This document shows, one piece after another, positions 26,043 to 34,590 of a DNA stretch of 64,000 bases (positions are counted from its first letter, which is position 1; each line of letters begins with the position of its first letter). The position numbers were made by a program, and so were the translations under genes. Source of the stretch: an uncultured Myxococcales bacterium (GTDB lineage: Bacteria; Myxococcota_A; UBA9042); NCBI GenBank assembly GCA_903840165.1, contig CAIMEY010000010.1:22331-86330 (forward strand). The letters are read 5' to 3'. The notes beneath the pieces were generated by a model. It was not told the origin of the DNA. It saw only the letters and a list, made by a program, of their open reading frames with translations, and made no database searches.

Positions 26043-29000
26043 GGATCCCCCTTCGCTCGCGCTCGCGCTTGATCCGCATCATCACCGACCGTGCAATCTT
26101 GCCGGCCAGCGCATCCAGGTCTTCATCGTGGCCTTGTCCGCCCGATGCAGCGCCTTGTGATTCCTTACCTTTCTTCTGTCCACCGCCAATCGAGGCTGTG
26201 GGCATTCCTACCGTCGCATCCGAACCGCTGGTCACAATCGACTCGCTCAGTGGCTTGGCAGCGGCCGCAGCGACAACCGCACTGGCGGCCGGGGCCACCA
26301 AGGGCAGCACATTGGCGCCCGGGTCGGAAGTCACAGAGAAAACCCTTGCCATAGCGCTGGCTTGCACACCACGGGTCGAGGCAGATGCGCCCTGATTGCG
26401 ATGCATGTCCTGCACGGCTGCGGCGGGATTGACCAGCGAGTGGTCGCCATAGTTGAAATCAGAGGGCATTCCACTTGGTCCCTGGCCCTGACTTCCGCCC
26501 GTCCACGTGCGCGAGGCACCCGATTGTCCTTGGCCTGCGCCCACTGCGGCGATGTGCCCACGACCGGTTCGTGCCGACCTGCGAGCCTGCACAGCCTGTG
26601 CTAAGAGGCCAGCGCCGCGAACTGCACTGGGCAGTGGACTGACATCTCCATGAAATTGCGAGGCATCTTCAAGGCCTAGACCAACGAGTTCGCCACCACC
26701 GAGCGAAGCATCGCCATAGCCAGCCTGCGGCGAGGTGCCAGCGCGCGGCGCCCATAGGCTGTCACGACCTTGGACTCCGTCCCGTCCCTGCCATTTGTCG
26801 GTCACTTTGAGTGAAGACGCAGCACCAGAGCGCCTTGAAAGACTGAGCAAATCTCGCCCACGACTGAGCCCAACCGGCGCGAACTGATGCAGGCCACCGG
26901 CCCGAGCCCGCGGCGTAGTCTGCCCGCGCGACGAGCCCTTGGCAGCCGAACTGGTACCTCGGTCATTGCCAGCGGCACCCGCACCGTTGTCGCCTGTGCC
27001 AGCATCAGCACCGGGCTGCAGCATGGCTCTTTCAGCCGTAGCAATGCGGAGTTCCTGAGGACTACCTGCGCCTTGGGCGTGCAAAAGCGCCTCAAGCACC
27101 TCGGGCGGTTGTTGCAACGCAGCAAGTGCCGCAAGTCCGGTTAATGCGAAAGATTCTGCGCCTTTTGCTGCGGCGGGAGCCTGGGCCGCGGCTGAGCCAC
27201 GGGCACCCTGAGAAGAGCCGCGCGAACCACTGCCATCGGCAAGACCTTGGCCCGCAGCTTGCCCCTCGCGCCCAAGGCCGATCGTCGGACCAGCGCCACC
27301 TTGGGCGGCCAAGGCGCTCGAGCGAGCGGTCAGGTCGGAACGGCCAAACCACTTCGCCAAGTAAGCGTTTGCACTTGAGAATTGCGCCGGGTTCGCTGCG
27401 GCAAGCGTTGAAGCGTCACCGCCCGCGAACAGGGCCAGGGCAGCCTTGAGCGCCGAAGGAATCCGGGAATCAGCCGCGATCGCCGCCAAAGGACTGCGAT
27501 TTTGCCCAGCCGCGCGACCAGTGGCCGAGGGCTTGGCGGACTCGCGACCGACAACGGCACCACGCTGTGCACCCGACTGCGCTGCAACTGCGCGACTAGA
27601 CGAAGTTTCCGCCGCCACGAGACTGCGTGGGCGTGACGAGGACGCACCGTCTTGCGCCAATGAGTCGACCAAGCTAGCAAGACTGGCTGCAGTATCGCCG
27701 GGTTGTAGCGAAATGGCTTCAGGAGCTTGGGCTGCCAAGGTTGACGAACGCGCCGCTTGAGCCTGGGCGGAATCGGCCCTCAAGAAACCGGCGAGTTTCT
27801 GCGACGCTGCAGCTTGCAGCCATGGTGTGAGCGCGTCGGCTCGGCCCAGGGGCGCAGCTGCCAACAGACTGGCGTCAGTGCCTGAGGCGAAATCGACAAT
27901 CGAGCGACCGGCCCGCAATTGCGCTGCCAGTTGCCCAACGCGACCGTCGCGCACACTTTGAGAGACCAACCGGTCAATGGCCGCCGATGCCGCGCGCGCC
28001 CAAGGCGCAACCGACGCTGGCTTGGGCAAACCGGGCGAAAATACCTGGGATTTGGTGGAATCCTTGCCAGCCTGGCCTCGCCCGCCTGCAGTAGCCGTAC
28101 GGCGTCCAGGCTCTTGGCCTTGCGCGGCCTGACCACCCCAGTCGCTGCTAGCGGCCTCGGCGTCCGCAGATTGGGGCACCAAGTGGGCTCCGGCACCACC
28201 GGCCTGAGCCAAGCGCAACTGTGCGACTTCATTCGCAGAACGCGGTGGAGCTCCAAGTCCATGCGACGCTTCAGCCCCGCTGCCTGGAACGCTCGCGACC
28301 CAGCGGGCCGTCAAGCGATCGCTTAGACCCATGGCGCCAAGGCCAAGAAGTCCGGGAATTCCCAGCGATTGCACAGATTTCGCAAACAAACCTTGGGCAC
28401 CAGAGGCCTGAGCCGATACGGCTTCTCGCGTAGAGGCCGATGGTGCCGAAGTGCCCGTCGCAGCACCTGAAACTGCAGAAACGTTCTCGCCGGTTGCAGC
28501 CAGAGCGGGCGGCGAAAGACGCTGAGCCTGGGCGCTCGATGCGGTAACCCGAGCGGCAGAAGCACTGCCTGCCCCAGCCCTGCCAGCCGCACCGTTGCCA
28601 GCCCCAGCCCTGCCAGCCCCAGCCCTGCCAGCCCCAGCGGGGGCGAGCCAAGCCGGCATCGCAGAAGAACTACGCGTCGTCCCAAGGGATTGACTGGCAA
28701 TTCCTTCGCCGCTGTCCCAACTGTCCGTGCCCGTTCCCTGAGCCGCAGGCACGAGCCAATCGCCGGCACCGGTCGTAGCGCCGCGGTAACCGACAGCCGC
28801 CGAGGCCGCCGCAGCGCCGGGGAGCGCGTCCGCAAAATTGCCTGTGTAGGCGCGAGATTCAAGGCGATTGCTACCGGCCGTCGCTTGATCGCCTAGGCCG
28901 AGCCATTGCCCAAGTCGGGGCAACAGGGCTTGCGCACGTGCGTCGCCAATTCCTTGATTTGACGCGGAATTGCCGGCATTCAACCAAGGCAAAGCGCGCG

Positions 29001-30912
29001 CGCCGGCGAAGGCCCCACGAGACTCTGCAGCCGCCCCAAACCCGCGGTCTGGCGCCCTGCCCTGCGCCGAAACGGCGGACGCGGGAGCCGCAAAACCGTG
29101 CGGATTTACCCATGTAGCGGCCGGCAGACCAGCAACAGCCGGTGCAGCGCCGGCGACGGAAGGAGCTCTGCTGACGGCAAGATCTGGGGTGGCGGCAGAA
29201 CTGCCTGCTGCGACTGTGTTATTGGCAGCGGAGTTGCCAGCGACGGCGTTGTTAGCCGCAGCGCTTGGCCTTCGCGCAGTTCCGGTCGCAAACTGCAAGA
29301 AATCATTGGCTCGTTGCAGCGTTTGCGCGGCCTGAGCGATGGCGCTGCGCAGGGCGGGCACACCGGCAGCACGGCCGGCGAAACTGGGCTGTGAGGCGCG
29401 CTGGTCCGGGCCACGGGCAACATCGCGAGAAGCCACAGCCCCCGGAGCGCTAGCGCCTAAAGTCTGCATGTTTACGGGAGAACTGATCGCCTGGCGATTC
29501 TGCGCGCCCTGGCTTGGTGCCGCAGCTTGATTCGCCAAAGCGCCGTGACGTACACGCTGGGCGGCCCAACTGGCTGCGGACTGTGCTGACGATGGCGACG
29601 GTGCTGACGATGGCGACGGTGCTGACGCTGGCGCAGCATTTTGTGCTGCAAGAACACGGTCTTGCGCCGATCCACGGCCACCGGACGTCGCCGAACCCGC
29701 TGTCTTGGCGGCTGAACGCGACCGCTCGGCCGTGGGTGGGGCAAACTCGTCCTGAGGCGCAACGGCTTCTGCAGCGCCGGGACGAAGCATCGCCAGTTCC
29801 GCTGTCATTTCAGCTAGAGCTAAGGCCCGTGGTGTGGAAGCGGCATCGCGCGCCGGTGACAAGGGGTCGAGCCAGCGATTGACCCGAGCACCTTGCGCCG
29901 CCGTGCCCGCACCGTGCCCAGCAGCACCCGGGGCAGCGGTCGAACCGGCCTGCGCCCATGCACGAACAGCGGCCCGTAGCGACGCGCCCGTTGTGCTTGA
30001 ACCCCTTGAACTAATTGAGCTTGCGAACGATTCAGCGGTTGCGCCAGCCCCAGCATTGGCTAGGGAACCCGCGCCCAAACGACCCGACTCAGCGGGGTGT
30101 GCAGACCCCAGAGCCTGGGCAGTCTCAGGTGTAGACACCCCAACCAAGGAATTCTCAGCCGCTCCATGCGTTGAACTCAGCATTTCCGCTTGAGTTGCGC
30201 GTAGTTCTGCGAGGAGGTGGCGAACGGCCTGCAAGCGTGCTGCTTGCCCGGGTGCCAAGGGGCGGGTGCTCGCAACTGGACGTGCAGCCGTCTGGCCTTG
30301 AGCCGTGGAAGGAAATTTCCCCTTACCTGCTGTCGACTTCGCCGAAGCGCCCTTGGCGGCTGCCGCCTTCCCTTTGCCTTTGGCGCTGGCGGCTGGAGCA
30401 GGTTTCCCTTGCTTTACAGGGGCTTTGCCAGCTACAGCGCGCGCTTGGGGCTTCTTGGTGGCATTGGCACCAGACCAACCTTGGTTTTCGTCCCAACCCA
30501 AGTCGTCGACAGCAGCCGTTTGTTCTTGTTCCAGCGCTAGTTGGATGAGATCAGCCAGATCTCCAACCTGCATTGTCCGCGCATCGGTACCGAGTTTATG
30601 CAGCAATTCAGGCTGTTGCGCTACAGCAGTTGCCACCGCCCAGGCCTGGGGTCCAAAGGACCCGCCCAGGGAAGCCAGACCAGGCAGCGTCGCCATCAAC
30701 CGTTCGGAAGAGGCAGAAAGCGCTGTAGCAGAAGGCTTTTGCGCAATAGACGGCCCGCGATCAGACAGCCAGCGCGCCAGCACGCCGTGGTGGAGCGTCA
30801 GCAATTCCGCGGCTTGGCCATCGTCCGGTCGCGCGCGCACAGCCGCCGCAGCCTCGGCCGAGTTGGCGACGACTTCGGGGTCAGTTTTGCCTGCCGGATC
30901 ATTGGCTTGCAT
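26035..30912 (-). CDS. Giant low-complexity CIS-operon protein (1625 aa), unknown function
   Basis: 1625 residues, nearly all Ala, Ser, Gly, Gln and Arg. The N-terminal ~150 residues look folded (helical, with SERLMATLPGLASLGG and DLADLIQLALEQEQ). A Lys/Ala-rich linker follows at ~155-215. The long middle has no recognisable domain and contains tandem GAGRA and APSPSS units. The last ~25 residues are a conserved-looking amphipathic helix (LDALAGKIARSVMMRIKRERER). I associate that type of ending with the small protein lying between tube and LysM genes in other CIS loci (recollection). Between tube and hub genes it could be a ruler (tape measure), lumen filler or cargo scaffold. It overlaps the next gene. 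Confidence 0.7.
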   Translation of the reverse strand: MQANDPAGKTDPEVVANSAEAAAAVRARPDDGQAAELLTLHHGVLARWLSDRGPSIAQKPSATALSASSERLMATLPGLASLGGSFGPQAWAVATAVAQQPELLHKLGTDARTMQVGDLADLIQLALEQEQTAAVDDLGWDENQGWSGANATKKPQARAVAGKAPVKQGKPAPAASAKGKGKAAAAKGASAKSTAGKGKFPSTAQGQTAARPVASTRPLAPGQAARLQAVRHLLAELRATQAEMLSSTHGAAENSLVGVSTPETAQALGSAHPAESGRLGAGSLANAGAGATAESFASSISSRGSSTTGASLRAAVRAWAQAGSTAAPGAAGHGAGTAAQGARVNRWLDPLSPARDAASTPRALALAEMTAELAMLRPGAAEAVAPQDEFAPPTAERSRSAAKTAGSATSGGRGSAQDRVLAAQNAAPASAPSPSSAPSPSSAQSAASWAAQRVRHGALANQAAAPSQGAQNRQAISSPVNMQTLGASAPGAVASRDVARGPDQRASQPSFAGRAAGVPALRSAIAQAAQTLQRANDFLQFATGTARRPSAAANNAVAGNSAANNTVAAGSSAATPDLAVSRAPSVAGAAPAVAGLPAATWVNPHGFAAPASAVSAQGRAPDRGFGAAAESRGAFAGARALPWLNAGNSASNQGIGDARAQALLPRLGQWLGLGDQATAGSNRLESRAYTGNFADALPGAAAASAAVGYRGATTGAGDWLVPAAQGTGTDSWDSGEGIASQSLGTTRSSSAMPAWLAPAGAGRAGAGRAGAGNGAAGRAGAGSASAARVTASSAQAQRLSPPALAATGENVSAVSGAATGTSAPSASTREAVSAQASGAQGLFAKSVQSLGIPGLLGLGAMGLSDRLTARWVASVPGSGAEASHGLGAPPRSANEVAQLRLAQAGGAGAHLVPQSADAEAASSDWGGQAAQGQEPGRRTATAGGRGQAGKDSTKSQVFSPGLPKPASVAPWARAASAAIDRLVSQSVRDGRVGQLAAQLRAGRSIVDFASGTDASLLAAAPLGRADALTPWLQAAASQKLAGFLRADSAQAQAARSSTLAAQAPEAISLQPGDTAASLASLVDSLAQDGASSSRPRSLVAAETSSSRAVAAQSGAQRGAVVGRESAKPSATGRAAGQNRSPLAAIAADSRIPSALKAALALFAGGDASTLAAANPAQFSSANAYLAKWFGRSDLTARSSALAAQGGAGPTIGLGREGQAAGQGLADGSGSRGSSQGARGSAAAQAPAAAKGAESFALTGLAALAALQQPPEVLEALLHAQGAGSPQELRIATAERAMLQPGADAGTGDNGAGAAGNDRGTSSAAKGSSRGQTTPRARAGGLHQFAPVGLSRGRDLLSLSRRSGAASSLKVTDKWQGRDGVQGRDSLWAPRAGTSPQAGYGDASLGGGELVGLGLEDASQFHGDVSPLPSAVRGAGLLAQAVQARRSARTGRGHIAAVGAGQGQSGASRTWTGGSQGQGPSGMPSDFNYGDHSLVNPAAAVQDMHRNQGASASTRGVQASAMARVFSVTSDPGANVLPLVAPAASAVVAAAAAKPLSESIVTSGSDATVGMPTASIGGGQKKGKESQGAASGGQGHDEDLDALAGKIARSVMMRIKRERERRGIHG
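28571..28640 (-). repeat. 15-bp tandem repeat inside the giant CIS gene
   Basis: Units of 15 bases built on GCCAGCCCCAGCCCT encode repeated Gly-Ala-Gly-Arg-Ala. In-frame repeats like this can change length by slippage. Confidence 0.7.
29584..29632 (-). repeat. 18-bp tandem repeat inside the giant CIS gene
   Basis: Two full and one partial copy of TGCTGACGATGGCGACGG, encoding Ala-Pro-Ser-Pro-Ser-Ser on the minus strand. Confidence 0.7.
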
Positions 30913-30971
30913 GATGTCACGCTCCTACGCTGGGGCCTGGGGCAACCACAATTGGGACCCTGCGCGACGTC

Positions 30972-31736
30972 CTACTTGGACGTGTAGGTAAACTTGTCGT
31001 AAGCCATACGGATTTGTTCGAAGCCGACCTGTCCGGACATCGCATTCAGGCTTGGCCCGGTGTACTCGATGATGAAGGCGCGGCTGAACTGATACTCGCC
31101 GATCACCTTGTATTCACGGTCCAAACAGGCGATCGTCAGGTTGACGCGCTCTAGCTTGGCCCCGGTCAGGGCGTTGCGCAGCATGTCGTAAAACTCGCCA
31201 GTGGACGCGAACCAACCGCGTTTGAGCACCAGTGGGTCAAACTTGCCGGGACCAGCGAGGTTTTCGCTGTAGGCGTTGTTGCCGCCCTGGCGAATCTGGA
31301 CCGGTTCGGCCTTCCAGGAAAGGCCTGAAATCTCACTGAATGTTGCGTAGGTGACGCTGCCGATAATGACCTGGAAGGCGTACGCCACGTCCGGGTCCCC
31401 ATTGCGACCGGTGCTGTGCGAGGTTGCGCCCGCAACTTCCGATTGCATTCCGCCGCCTTTGCTGCTCTTGCCACCCTTGCCGCCGATCTTGATCTTGACG
31501 GACACCGACGCTTTGACGGCGATCTTCATCGCCAAAGCAGCAGCCGCCAAGTGGTCTTGTTCAGCAACAGCAACGACTTCCGGTGCGCCGGCGGCCAGTA
31601 CGCTCAAGCTGCCGTAGCTCGACGGCACCTCGGCGGCGACAAGGCGGGAAGACCGAGTTGTGTTGGGGATGCTGTCCGACTTTGCCGACGCATTTCCCTG
31701 ATTTTGCAGGCTTTGGGCGGGCTGGATGCTGGCCAT
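30972..31736 (-). CDS. CIS tube protein (gp19/Afp1-5-like) with N-terminal extension
   Basis: 254 residues from the ATG at 31736, which has GGAGG nearby. The frame is open further upstream but the residues are not protein-like. The C-terminal ~145 residues are the tube domain: DPDVAYAFQVIIG, FSEISGLSWKAEPVQIRQGG, LVLKRGWF and a C-terminal strand with FEQIRMAYDKF. Unlike the usual ~150-residue tube proteins, it has a ~105-residue extension containing a Lys/Gly/Ser-rich segment (IKIGGKGGKSSKGGG), of unknown role. Only one tube gene is present, so this subunit must build the whole tube. Confidence 0.85.
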   Translation of the reverse strand: MASIQPAQSLQNQGNASAKSDSIPNTTRSSRLVAAEVPSSYGSLSVLAAGAPEVVAVAEQDHLAAAALAMKIAVKASVSVKIKIGGKGGKSSKGGGMQSEVAGATSHSTGRNGDPDVAYAFQVIIGSVTYATFSEISGLSWKAEPVQIRQGGNNAYSENLAGPGKFDPLVLKRGWFASTGEFYDMLRNALTGAKLERVNLTIACLDREYKVIGEYQFSRAFIIEYTGPSLNAMSGQVGFEQIRMAYDKFTYTSK

Positions 31737-32060
31737 GGGGCTTCCTCCGTGCTCCTGAAGCGGGTTGCGGCCGACCGGATGGGCGGGCTGCGGGAACTCG
31801 TTCTGCACCCCATTTCGCCGAACAGCGCATGGGGACTTGGTTTGGGGCGCCTTGAGCTGCTTGCCTGGGTGCCGCCTCGCCCTCTTAAGGTAAGCACGAA
31901 CTGTGCCAACCTCAAACCGAGATTCCAAAATCGTCCGCAGCCGCCGCGGACGTTGGGGTCTTGAGTCACCACGCAGCCAATCGCGCGCAGTCTGGGGCAG
32001 CTTGGGGCGTTTGAGAACCCTCCCCAAATACCATGAAATAACGGGAAAATGCGGCTAGAT
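31737..32060. other. 324-base leader between sheath and tube genes
   Basis: No convincing gene on either strand. The length and the strong ribosome site of the tube gene suggest an internal promoter or leader that raises tube synthesis; no clear -10/-35 pair could be assigned. Confidence 0.4.
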
Positions 32061-33821
32061 CTATTCCCCGTCTTCGCGCGCCAGCACGTCGATCTCTTGG
32101 ACCACGCGGATGCCAATGAACTCCGACGGCCGGAACGGGGCCACGCCTAGTTCGACGACAAGCTGACCTTTCTCTCTGATTTCATTGCTATTTACCGAAT
32201 CGTCGCAAGTCACCCAAAAGGCTTCTTCCGAGGACGCGCCGCGCAAGTAGCCTTCCTGCCACAGTTGATCGAGGAAAAAGCGGACGTCTCGCTCGATCGT
32301 CGACCACAGGGCCGAATCGTTGTTCTCAAAAACAACCCACTGCGTCCCGACTTGCAGGGCGCGGGCAATTGCCGAGATGGTCCGGCGCACATTGACATAG
32401 CGCAGCAGCAGGTCGGAAGAGGCCGTGCGGGCACCCCAGATGCGAATGCCGCGATTGGCGAAGATTTGCAGGCAGTTAATGCCCTCGTGGTTGAGGCGGC
32501 CGATGTCGGCGGGCTGCAGGTTGATCGCTAGGTCGACCACGCCCTGCAATTCCTCATTGGCGGGGGCACGATAGACGCCCTGGGCCGCATCGCAGCGCGC
32601 AAAAACACCGGCAACGTGGCCGGCTGTCGGTACGGGTGCGCCATTGGGCGAGGTCGAGGTGCGCAGGTATGGGTAGTAAAAGGCAGCGTAACTGCTGTCA
32701 AAAAGCCGACGCCATTGCAACGCTCCAGCAGGCGTCGTGTCTGGCGGAAAGTCCAGGATGCACATGCGGTCGCGACGTTCTTCGGCCATCGAAATTGCGG
32801 CTTGCTGCACAATTTCCATGTCTTTGACAGACTTGAATCCAGCCGAGTTCTGCACGGCCCAAGCGAGGTCGGGCAGGACGACTAGGTCAATCTCATCGAT
32901 TTCCGCAATGCCGGCAAGGCCATAGCGATGCCCGGGCCCGTTATCGACGCCGATGAAATCCTCAGCCGCCACGGTGTACAGGCCGTCGGTACCGCCCTCG
33001 AACACCGCATTGCTTTGTTCTACGGGAAAATTGCTCGGATCGCCCGTCTGACTATCGAGGTTAGTCACCGTAATCAAACGGGAACTACCGTTGATGACTC
33101 GCTCAGCGTACTGAGGCGATTGGCGGGCCAAGTTCAGGGAGCGAAAGGTCTCGCGGGCGTGGTGGGTCTGGACGGTCAGGTCAAAGCAGACCGGCTCGAC
33201 CATGGTCGGGGCCGAAGATCGAAAAGATTTACCGAGAGGTTCCGCAGGGTTCCAGACCAATGAGCGGCCATCGATCCCTTGGAGGACGCGGTATTGCGCC
33301 TGTTCGTCATCGTAGATCTTGATGAGGGTACCGCGGGCGAAACCATAGGTACTCTTGACCAAAATGCTCGAATCTTCCTCGTGCGCGTCCACCGTGATGA
33401 AGGTCTGGACGGCGGGAGGCGGCACGCTGATGGCGACGCGCAGGGCATTGCCCCACATGCCTTCAGAAATCGCTTGCACTAGCAGGGTATTTTGCCGTTC
33501 GACATCGCGCAAACGCGCCGCAGCCTTGGTGGCGATCTCTTTCTTGGCCCGCTCAAACAAGTGGGCGATGCGCACGACAAAACAGTGGTTTCCGCCGTTG
33601 AGAAAGAAGCCGTCCACCGCTGCAGCCAAGTGAGAGCCGACGTCAAGATGACCGAAAACCTCAAAAAATTCAGGGGTACTGGTCAGGCGAACGGGTTCAT
33701 TGGTCGGCCCACGTTCCGCTAGGCCCAGGAAAACGGGAACGCCGCTGTCCAGCAGGCCAATGGCGTCCACGCGCGCGGGACCCCGCTCGATTCGAATGCC
33801 AGGTGGCCGCATCATCACCAT
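32061..33821 (-). CDS. CIS contractile sheath protein (Afp2-4-like)
   Basis: 586 residues. It has the eCIS sheath signatures: VPVFLGLAERGP near the N-terminus, FFEVFGHL and AVDGFFLNGGNHCFVVRI. The C-terminal domain has INCLQIFANRGIRIWGARTAS, NVRRTISAIARALQVGTQWVVFENN, LWQEGYLRGAS and the ending strand IGIRVVQEID. The middle (~150-380) is a variable surface domain. Only one sheath gene is present, where Afp/PVC have three. Gene start could also be one or two codons later. Confidence 0.92.
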   Translation of the reverse strand: MVMMRPPGIRIERGPARVDAIGLLDSGVPVFLGLAERGPTNEPVRLTSTPEFFEVFGHLDVGSHLAAAVDGFFLNGGNHCFVVRIAHLFERAKKEIATKAAARLRDVERQNTLLVQAISEGMWGNALRVAISVPPPAVQTFITVDAHEEDSSILVKSTYGFARGTLIKIYDDEQAQYRVLQGIDGRSLVWNPAEPLGKSFRSSAPTMVEPVCFDLTVQTHHARETFRSLNLARQSPQYAERVINGSSRLITVTNLDSQTGDPSNFPVEQSNAVFEGGTDGLYTVAAEDFIGVDNGPGHRYGLAGIAEIDEIDLVVLPDLAWAVQNSAGFKSVKDMEIVQQAAISMAEERRDRMCILDFPPDTTPAGALQWRRLFDSSYAAFYYPYLRTSTSPNGAPVPTAGHVAGVFARCDAAQGVYRAPANEELQGVVDLAINLQPADIGRLNHEGINCLQIFANRGIRIWGARTASSDLLLRYVNVRRTISAIARALQVGTQWVVFENNDSALWSTIERDVRFFLDQLWQEGYLRGASSEEAFWVTCDDSVNSNEIREKGQLVVELGVAPFRPSEFIGIRVVQEIDVLAREDGE

Positions 33822-33913
33822 CTACGACGACCTCCGTGCCCATGGCCCGCTTCGACTAAGCTCGCGTTCTCCAAGCATTCTTTGGTCCAGAGCGGCTGAG
33901 CCCAGGACGCCGG

Positions 33914-34087
33914 CTACTTGCGAGACTTATTGATCTCCTTGTTGATATCGGAGATCTCCTTGACCCATTGCTGACGCTCTTTGTGTTCCAGGTCGAGGAT
34001 TTCATCGAGCGACCAGTGAAAATGGTAAGCGATATACGCTACCTCCTGGTTGAGTCGATCCAGGGGGTAGCTTACGATTCCCCCAGA
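33914..34087 (-). CDS. Tail-assembly-chaperone second half (DUF6760-like), -1 frame, no start codon
   Basis: 57 codons in the -1 frame relative to the upstream chaperone gene, overlapping its last five codons. The frame contains no ATG, GTG or TTG before the conserved part, which reads YPLDRLNQEVAYIAYHFHW followed by SLDEILDLEHKERQQWV. This matches the small DUF6760 proteins of CIS loci and the general form of phage E'/T extensions. Access by -1 slippage on the run GGGGG in CTG-GGG-GAA (just before the TAA) would give one longer chaperone. A separate small protein using an odd start is the alternative. Lies 92 bases before the sheath gene. Confidence 0.75.
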   Translation of the reverse strand, partial: SGGIVSYPLDRLNQEVAYIAYHFHWSLDEILDLEHKERQQWVKEISDINKEINKSRK

Positions 34088-34443
34088 TCACCCCCAGTAT
34101 CGACTTCGAACTGGTGGCCGCATTCGGGGCACTTGGCCTTGATGAGCGCCGTGCCTTCTTCATTGACGCGACGGTAAAAGTCTTGCAAATACGCAAGGTC
34201 TGCCGAGAACATCGCTTCAATGACCGAGGGGTTGATCGACTTGAGCGATCCCAGCGACTCGATCACGCGCGAAAGCAGAATAATCACCAAGTACGCGCGG
34301 TTATTCTGCACGCGATAGTCCTGCAGGGGCAGGATTTCGTCCTTGGCGGTGGCCAGGCGCATGACGCCTTTCTTGTGGACATTGCCGTCCTTATCGACGT
34401 AACCGCGCGGCAAAGTGAACTCAAACTCAGTCTTGAAGGCCAT
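34072..34443 (-). CDS. Tail assembly chaperone (phage E/gp41-like), first gene of CIS operon
   Basis: 123 residues; GGAGG lies 12 bases upstream of the ATG. FTLPRGYVDKDGN, MRLATAKDEILPLQDYRVQ and LSRVIESLGSL match the 'phage tail assembly chaperone E/41/14' family as it appears in CIS loci. A CPECG knuckle near the C-terminus completes a half zinc ribbon. In long-tailed phages the equivalent gene yields short and frameshifted long forms that coat the tape measure during tube assembly. First gene of the ~17-kb minus-strand operon; its promoter should lie just above 34460. Confidence 0.82.
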   Translation of the reverse strand: MAFKTEFEFTLPRGYVDKDGNVHKKGVMRLATAKDEILPLQDYRVQNNRAYLVIILLSRVIESLGSLKSINPSVIEAMFSADLAYLQDFYRRVNEEGTALIKAKCPECGHQFEVDTGGDLGES

Positions 34444-34590
34444 GGTGGCTGATCCTCCGGTAAGCAGGGTCCAGATGGGGACGAGGCAAGGAAAGCATGA
34501 AGTCAGGGGAAAGGCAACGGCGTAGCGCAGCAGCAGTCGCTCGGGCCGAGGACGGGGCGCTTGGCCCTGCCGGATGCGTCTATCTGCGGG

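Noticed and set aside
30171..30991. Long plus-strand open frames opposite the giant CIS gene
   Set aside because: They mirror the Ala/Gly/Ser-rich codons of the minus-strand gene and show no independent protein features.
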